From Frateuria_A sp051900415 (GTDB taxonomy: Bacteria > Pseudomonadota > Gammaproteobacteria > Xanthomonadales > Rhodanobacteraceae): DNA of 64,000 nt. The notes under the pieces are model-generated. The model made no database searches. It was not told the DNA's origin and saw only the letters and a program-made list of their open reading frames with translations. Made by a program: the position numbers and the translations under genes. The DNA lies in the NCBI RefSeq assembly GCF_051900415.1, contig NZ_JBHZGL010000003.1, positions 1 to 64,000 on the forward strand, in the 5' to 3' direction. This document shows positions 59,629 through 64,000 of this stretch, piece by piece (within the stretch, counting starts at the first letter, position 1; each line of letters starts with the position of its first letter).

Positions 59629-60024
59629 GACGAAATAGCGCACTGAGCCGGCGAGGACGTATCGAGGGGCACGCCAGCTGATCTGCCTGCTGCCAGCAAG
59701 CTGCACCGCGGCCGCGCGCCAGCATGGCCGTACTTGCAGGAGCAGCATGCGTGAAGCCGGGCACTTCACCCGCAAAGAACAGTCGTTGACGCGACGCTTC
59801 GGCGTGAAGCCGAACCGGTGGCACCGTGCGAAACCCATAAAAGTTGCGGGGCGCGATACATCCCGTATCGCGCCCCGCTTTTCCCGGTGTTGGCGGGGAG
59901 GGAACGTTGCCGCACCGGAAAACCTCTGACTCGAACCGCGGCCCGTATGGCGCGCGTTCAGTCATTGTAGAACGTGGCGGCGACAGCTTGGTTGACGGGG
60001 GATTGCAGAACCGTGGCACCGACT
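59629..60024. other. Gene-free region between zur and the MerC gene
   Basis: About 400 bases with no convincing ORF. Its one strong feature is the 14-bp hairpin at 59846-59882. The 217 bases between the zur stop and that hairpin are unassigned and could hold a small RNA or a long 3' UTR. Confidence 0.6.
59846..59882 (+). terminator. Strong intrinsic terminator
   Basis: GCGGGGCGCGATAC and GTATCGCGCCCCGC arms (14 bp, perfect) with an ATCCC loop and TTTT. It lies about 220 bases after zur. Confidence 0.85.
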
Positions 60025-60043
60025 TGCGTTATAAAGTAACATT
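60025..60043. promoter_or_regulatory. Zur-like operator upstream of the MerC gene
   Basis: GCGTTATAAAGTAACATT contains GTTATAAAGTAAC (60028-60040), a near-palindrome close to the GTTATANNATAAC type recognised by Zur. It lies 30 bases before the MerC ATG and in a group with zur itself. Confidence 0.6.
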
Positions 60044-60070
60044 GCGGGCAAGCTCCCCACCGAAGCCACG

Positions 60071-60493
60071 ATGGCCCGACCGCCGACATCACGCGCATGG
60101 CAGATCGCCGACCGCTTCGGTGCGCTCGCCTCGTTCCTGTGCGCGATCCACTGCGCGGCGCTGCCGTTCGTGCTCGCCGCGCTGCCGCTGGTGGGGCTCG
60201 AATTCCTGGCCGATCATCGGTTCGAGCGCGCGTTCGTCATGTTCGCCTGCGCACTGGCGTTGCTGACGCTGGTCAATGGCTACCGCCGGCATCGGCGGCC
60301 GGTTTCGCTGATGCTGGCGTTTCCCGGCCTGGCGCTCCTGCTGCTGGGCGTGACCGTCGCCGAGCAGTACCCGATTACCCTGCACAGCGTGCTGGTCACT
60401 TGTGGTGGCCTGCTGCTGGCGAGCGCGCACTTCGTCAATCTGCGGCTGGATCACCGACAGGCGCACGTACACGATGCCGGTTGCGCGCATTGA
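60071..60493 (+). CDS. MerC-domain inner-membrane protein
   Basis: This 140-residue protein has four hydrophobic segments and the metal-binding motif SFLCAIHCAALPFVLAALPL, where the Cys and His/Cys of CAIHC are characteristic of MerC. A His-rich end (HVHDAGCAH) supports metal handling. With the Zur-like box upstream, it is probably a zinc-responsive metal importer or chaperone rather than a mercury gene. Confidence 0.85.
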   Translation: MARPPTSRAWQIADRFGALASFLCAIHCAALPFVLAALPLVGLEFLADHRFERAFVMFACALALLTLVNGYRRHRRPVSLMLAFPGLALLLLGVTVAEQYPITLHSVLVTCGGLLLASAHFVNLRLDHRQAHVHDAGCAH

Positions 60494-60540
60494 TCAGGCG
60501 GTGATTGTGTAACGCGCGGGGGCATTCCTACGATGGCCCG

Positions 60541-61497
60541 ATGAGCAAACCGCACGATCACGAACACGACCACCACGATCACGGGCATGACCAGGATCAC
60601 GGGCATGACCACGATCACTCGAGCGTGCGTGGGCGCAAGCTGCTGGCCGCCTTCCTGCTGACCCTGCTGATGCTCCTGGCCGAGGCCGTCGGCGGCCTGT
60701 GGTCGGGATCGCTCGCGTTGCTTGCGGATGCGGGTCACATGATGGTCGATGCCTTGGCGCTCGCGCTCGCCTTCATCGGCGCGCGACTGGCGCTGCGTCC
60801 GGCCGATGCCCGTCGCAGCTATGGCTACGGTCGACTGGAGGTGCTGGCCGGCTTCGTCAACGCGCTGACCCAGTTCGTGCTGGTGGGCTTCATCGCCTTC
60901 GAGGCGATCACCCGCCTGATGCATCCGGGCGCGATTCTTTCCGGTGTGATGCTGGCGGTAGCGGTGCTGGGCCTGCTGGTCAACCTGCTTGTGCTGCGCG
61001 TGCTGCACGGACACGCCCACGACGACGTCAACATGGCCGGCGCAAGCCTGCACGTGCTGGGCGATCTGCTCGGCTCGCTCGGCGCCGTGCTGGCCGCGCT
61101 GGCGGTGCGTTTCATGGGCTGGAACTGGGCCGATCCGGTGCTCTCGCTGCTGGTGTCGCTGCTGATCCTTGGCGGCGCCTGGCGCCTGCTGCGCAAGTCG
61201 GCGCATATCCTGCTCGAAGGCGTGCCTGAGGATCTGGATGTCGCCGAGGTCGAGCAGGCGCTGCGCCAGGCCGATGCCTCCATCCGTGACGTCCATCACC
61301 TGCACGTGTGGCAGCTCGCCTCCGGATCGCGCATGGCGACGGTGCATACACAGGTGGAGGGCGATGGCGCCGAGGCGGTGGCGGCAATCCATCGCCTGTT
61401 GCGCAAGCAGTTCGGCATCCTGCACGCGACCGTCCAGGTGGACGCCGGCCCGTGCACGGACCATGCGCGCGACTGCCTCGGACACGGCCATCGCTGA
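60541..61497 (+). CDS. Cation diffusion facilitator, zinc exporter (ZitB/CzcD type)
   Basis: This 318-residue protein has a His/Asp-rich N-terminus (DHEHDHHDHGHDQDHGHDHD), six membrane segments, the transport-site motifs LLADAGHMMVDALALALAFI (HxxxD) and HVLGDLLGSLGAV, and a cytoplasmic metal-binding C-terminus (IRDVHHLHVWQLASGSRMAT). It exports Zn(II) or Cd(II) by proton exchange. It lies 47 bases after the MerC gene, so the pair covers uptake and efflux. Confidence 0.92.
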   Translation: MSKPHDHEHDHHDHGHDQDHGHDHDHSSVRGRKLLAAFLLTLLMLLAEAVGGLWSGSLALLADAGHMMVDALALALAFIGARLALRPADARRSYGYGRLEVLAGFVNALTQFVLVGFIAFEAITRLMHPGAILSGVMLAVAVLGLLVNLLVLRVLHGHAHDDVNMAGASLHVLGDLLGSLGAVLAALAVRFMGWNWADPVLSLLVSLLILGGAWRLLRKSAHILLEGVPEDLDVAEVEQALRQADASIRDVHHLHVWQLASGSRMATVHTQVEGDGAEAVAAIHRLLRKQFGILHATVQVDAGPCTDHARDCLGHGHR

Positions 61498-61609
61498 GTG
61501 CGCGAAGGGGCGGCAGCCCGCCTTTCCGTACCCGCCTCGGCGCTCTTGCGCTTTGCCTCTTCGCTGCTACGATGGCTGGCCGTTCACGCATACGAATCAA
61601 GGAGTTCCC

Positions 61610-61771
61610 ATGGGTAAGGGCGATCGCAAGACCCGTCGCGGCAAGACCTACCGCGGCAGCTACGGCAACAGCCGCGCGCACGATGCGCAGCCGGCCGTGG
61701 TCGGCGCCAAGACCACAGTCACCAAACCGGCCGCCGCCAAGAAGGCCGCGCCCAAGAAGAAGTCCGCCTGA
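61610..61771 (+). CDS. 30S ribosomal protein bTHX
   Basis: This 53-residue basic protein begins MGKGDRKTRRGKTYRGSYGN, the bTHX signature, followed by an Ala/Lys tail (KPAAAKKAAPKKKSA). AAGGAG precedes the ATG and a strong terminator follows. It binds the head of the small subunit in other bacteria; the Lys/Ala tail is longer than in Thermus. Confidence 0.93.
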   Translation: MGKGDRKTRRGKTYRGSYGNSRAHDAQPAVVGAKTTVTKPAAAKKAAPKKKSA

Positions 61772-61795
61772 GCTTTCCGCTCGACGGATCGAAGG

Positions 61796-61823
61796 AGCCC
61801 CGCCATGCGCGGGGCTTTTTTTT
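61796..61823 (+). terminator. Intrinsic terminator after bTHX
   Basis: AGCCCCGC and GCGGGGCT arms (8 bp) with a CATGC loop and a run of eight T. Confidence 0.93.
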
Positions 61824-61911
61824 GGCGTTCCGCGACGATTAACCGGGGAAGACACGCGCTTCACCGTGCGCATGGAAACGTGCGGCTGGCAGGGGTGGCA
61901 GTGGAGTCGGC

Positions 61912-62379
61912 ATGAACGCAATCGAGCTTTTGACCCAGGACCACAAGAACATGAGGGCGCTGCTGGAGGAGCTGGCCGGCACCACCGCGCGCGGCGTGAA
62001 GAAACGCCAGGAGCTGTTGGACAAGATCGAAACCAACCTGCGCGCCCACAACACCATCGAAGAAGAAATCTTCTATCCGGCGTTCAAGAAGGCCGGCGAT
62101 GGCAAGGACGACGCGAAGATGTATTTCGAGGCGCTGGAAGAACACCGCGCCGCCGGCGACCTGGTGTTGCCGGACCTGCTCAAGACCGAGGTCGACAGCG
62201 AAAAATTCTCCGGTCGCGCCAAGGTGCTCAAGGAGTTGTTCGAGCACCACGCCGATGAGGAGGAGAAGGAGATGTTCAAGCGCGCCAAGGCGCTGCTGAG
62301 CAAGAAGACGCTGGAAGAGCTGGGCGAGCAGATGGCGCAGCGCAAGGTGGAGCTGAAGAAGCGCCAGGCAGCGGCCTGA
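61912..62379 (+). CDS. Hemerythrin HHE-domain protein
   Basis: This 155-residue four-helix protein has iron-ligand positions His in LTQDHKNMRALLEEL, HNTIEEEIFYPAF, LEEHRAAGDLVLP and FEHHADEEEKEMF. It probably binds a di-iron centre and reacts with oxygen, NO or iron. The C-terminal helix is Lys-rich. The isochorismatase-like gene follows after 16 bases. Confidence 0.92.
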   Translation: MNAIELLTQDHKNMRALLEELAGTTARGVKKRQELLDKIETNLRAHNTIEEEIFYPAFKKAGDGKDDAKMYFEALEEHRAAGDLVLPDLLKTEVDSEKFSGRAKVLKELFEHHADEEEKEMFKRAKALLSKKTLEELGEQMAQRKVELKKRQAAA

Positions 62380-62395
62380 GGTGGCGTCGCACATC

Positions 62396-63196
62396 ATGGC
62401 AAACACCGACCAGCACGAACACGAGGCCTCCTTCGACCCGCGGCACAGCGCGTTGCTGATCATCGACATGCTCAACGACCTTGAATTCGAGGGCGGCGAG
62501 GCGTTGCTGGAGCAGGCCATGCCGGCCGCGACGACGATCGGGCATTTGCGCGACTGGTATCACGCGCACGGCCTGCCGGTGATCTACGCCAACGACAACT
62601 TCGGGCGCTGGCACGCCGATTTCGCCAAGGTCATCGAGCACTGCCGTCGGGTCGGTTCCCGCGGCGCCCGGCTCAGCGACGGCCTGCTGCCGGGCGTGGA
62701 AGACTATTTCATCCTCAAGCCGCGTCATTCGGCGTTCTATGAGACGCCGTTGTGCACGCTGCTGGAGAAACTCCAGATCAAGGCGCTGGCGCTGGTCGGC
62801 ATTGCCGGTGACGACTGCGTGCTGCGCACCGCGATGGACGCGCAGATGCGCCAGTACCCGTTGTGGGTGCCGGCCGACGGCATCGCCTCGCAGACCACCC
62901 TGCGCAACCAGCGTGCGCTGGCGTGCATGCAGGAAGTCGCCAAGGCCGACATCACCCGCATCGACGCGCGCCTGCCGGAATGGGACAACACTCAGCGGAG
63001 CCAGAAAATGAGCAGCCACGACCGCAAAGACTCGCAGCATCCCGATTGCAACAAGCCCCAGCGCCCGGAAACCGAGAACGAGCGGCAGGGCCGCAAGGCG
63101 CATGAGAGCGACCTCACCGACGAAGCCGTCGAGGAGACTTTCCCGGCGAGCGATCCGGTGTCGCCGTTCATTCCGGCGAAAACACCGGAGGATTGA
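62396..63196 (+). CDS. Isochorismatase-family hydrolase with C-terminal PASDP tail
   Basis: 266 residues. The isochorismatase fold (about 1-200) has Asp in LLIIDMLNDLEFEG, Lys in YFILKPRHSAFYETP and Cys in GIAGDDCVLRTAMDAQMRQY, the catalytic trio of cysteine hydrolases; the substrate is unknown. The last 60 residues (from SSHDRKDSQHP, ending LTDEAVEETFPASDPVSPF) match a small protein usually encoded alone. An internal ATG at 63008 with GCGGAG before it could start that part separately. GTG 62381 is an alternative start. Confidence 0.85.
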   Translation: MANTDQHEHEASFDPRHSALLIIDMLNDLEFEGGEALLEQAMPAATTIGHLRDWYHAHGLPVIYANDNFGRWHADFAKVIEHCRRVGSRGARLSDGLLPGVEDYFILKPRHSAFYETPLCTLLEKLQIKALALVGIAGDDCVLRTAMDAQMRQYPLWVPADGIASQTTLRNQRALACMQEVAKADITRIDARLPEWDNTQRSQKMSSHDRKDSQHPDCNKPQRPETENERQGRKAHESDLTDEAVEETFPASDPVSPFIPAKTPED

Positions 63197-63248
63197 TTTT
63201 CGCGATGGTGAGAGCCGAGGCCGGGGCCTTGGATGGTTTCTCGCAAGA

Positions 63249-63400
63249 CTTCCGCCCTTCGGGCACCTTCCCCCGCAAGCGGGGGAAGGATTCAGGCGGT
63301 CGCTTGCGTCATGCGCCATTCCCTGCAAGCGGAAAGGGGCTCGGGCTGCAGTCTGCATCAACGAGCCTTCCCCGAGGCACCGCGAAGGTGCCGACAGACC
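63249..63400. repeat. REP-like elements, family D
   Basis: CGCCCTTCGGGCACCTTCCC with CCCCCGCAAGCGGGGGAAGG arms at 63251-63291, and a partner module CCTTCCCCGAGGCACCGCGA with CGACAGACCGATGGGG at about 63367-63410. Same modules as at 12641 and 27696-28112. Confidence 0.75.
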
Positions 63401-63428
63401 GATGGGGCGCTCGGAGCGCGGTCTCCGG

Positions 63429-64000
63429 TCAGGCTTGCGGCAAAGGTTCTCCGCCCGCCCAGACCGAACGCTGCAGATCGCCGCCGATCCAGTAGCAAAG
63501 CTCGGCGGGCATCCGTGCGTTCCACACCACCAGATCCGCGCGCTGGCCAACCGCAAGCGTGCCGCGATCCGCCAGTCCGAGGGCGCGCGCCGCGTTCAGG
63601 GTGATCCCGCGCAACGCTTCTTCGGGCGTCAGCCGGAACAGCGTGCATGCCATGTTCGCTGCCAGTCGCAGCGAAAGCAGCGGCGAGGTTCCCGGGTTGC
63701 AGTCGGTGGCGATCGCCATCGGCACGCCGTGCGCACGCAAGGCGTCGATCGGCGGGAGACGGGTTTCGCGTAACGCGTAGAACGCGCCGGGCAACAGCAC
63801 TGCTACGGTGCCTGCGGTGGCCATCGCGCGGATGCCCGATTCGCTCAGATGCTCCAGGTGGTCGGCGGACAACCCGCGGTGCTCGGCGACGAGCGCCGCG
63901 CCGTCGAGATCGGACAGCTGCTCGGCATGCAATTTCACCGGGAGGCCAAGCGCGCGGGCGCGCTCGAACACGCGTGCGGTCTCCTCGCGGCTGAAGCCGA
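63429..64000 (-). CDS. hutI: Imidazolonepropionase, C-terminal part (runs off window)
   Basis: The last 190 residues of the amidohydrolase that converts imidazolone propionate in histidine degradation. KLHAEQLSDLDGAALVAEHR, LSADHLEHLSESGIRAMATA, and the metal/substrate loop IATDCNPGTSPLLSLRLAAN are HutI hallmarks. The frame continues past base 64000, so the start lies outside. Its 3' end faces the isochorismatase-like gene across family-D repeats. Confidence 0.93.
   Translation of the reverse strand, partial: GFSREETARVFERARALGLPVKLHAEQLSDLDGAALVAEHRGLSADHLEHLSESGIRAMATAGTVAVLLPGAFYALRETRLPPIDALRAHGVPMAIATDCNPGTSPLLSLRLAANMACTLFRLTPEEALRGITLNAARALGLADRGTLAVGQRADLVVWNARMPAELCYWIGGDLQRSVWAGGEPLPQA

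Noticed and set aside
59747..59929. A 60-codon plus-strand ORF over the terminator after zur
   Set aside because: It runs straight through the 14-bp terminator hairpin, has no ribosome binding site and no family resemblance.

Overview
The window is a high-GC gammaproteobacterial chromosome segment, most likely from the order Xanthomonadales and the family Rhodanobacteraceae (a Dyella/Luteibacter/Rhodanobacter-like genus). The evidence is gene order (asd-small coiled-coil gene-fimV-truA-trpF-LysR-trpB-trpA-accD; pcnB-folK-panB-panC; bcp-gcvR/dapA-bamC), an integron with long, closely related attC sites of the Xanthomonas type, and a secreted effector with the domain scaffold used by Xanthomonadales-type T4SS bacterial-killing effectors. 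The genus is inferred, not proven.

Layout. (1) 1-9022 is a chromosomal integron. The 3' end of an IS3-family transposase lies at the left edge and truncates the most distal cassette. Nineteen attC sites follow. All cassette genes lie on the minus strand and point away from the integrase gene, which lies at 8043-9022 on the plus strand and carries a frameshift. Most cassette products are small unknown membrane, lipoprotein or secreted proteins. A two-cassette block of 804 bp is present twice, and three cassettes lack a convincing gene. A perfect 25-bp palindrome lies between the attI point and intI.

(2) 9110-15580 holds mfd, a GNAT acetyltransferase, a PIN-PhoH ATPase and the peroxiredoxin gene bcp. 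(3) 15889-18584 holds gcvR, dapA, a BamC-like lipoprotein and the ferredoxin gene fdxA. (4) 18769-27563 holds tRNA-Glu, pcnB-folK-panBC, a DUF2147 protein, mrp, a flavin reductase, dcd, a lipoprotein, and a HIT protein translationally coupled to a dienelactone hydrolase. (5) 28186-38765 holds rimO, a DUF3025 protein, a DUF202 protein, a tightly coupled yjgR-membrane protein-greB operon, an MltD-like transglycosylase, psd, prmB and a GNAT gene. (6) 38898-52740 is aroC, a frameshifted 2-hydroxyacid dehydrogenase, asd, fimV, truA, trpF, a TrpI-like LysR gene, trpB, an unexpected secreted HEAT-repeat protein, trpA and accD, followed by two small exported proteins.

(7) 52824-54529 holds gltX and a small membrane protein. 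54687-59091 is an accessory island: three paralogous small proteins (plus a decayed fourth copy) lie immediately upstream of, and the last is coupled to, an 873-residue polymorphic effector. The paralogs are the likely immunity proteins. (8) 59161-61497 is a zinc-homeostasis group (zur, a MerC-type protein with a Zur-like operator, a CDF exporter). It is followed by the gene for ribosomal protein bTHX, a hemerythrin, an isochorismatase-like protein with a tail, and the 3' part of hutI running off the right edge.

At least four families of intergenic palindromic repeats (REP-like) are scattered between genes from about 12.6 kb to the right edge. The parts of highest interest are the effector/immunity island, the integron (duplication, broken integrase, palindrome, translation signals built into attC) and the gene inserted between trpB and trpA.
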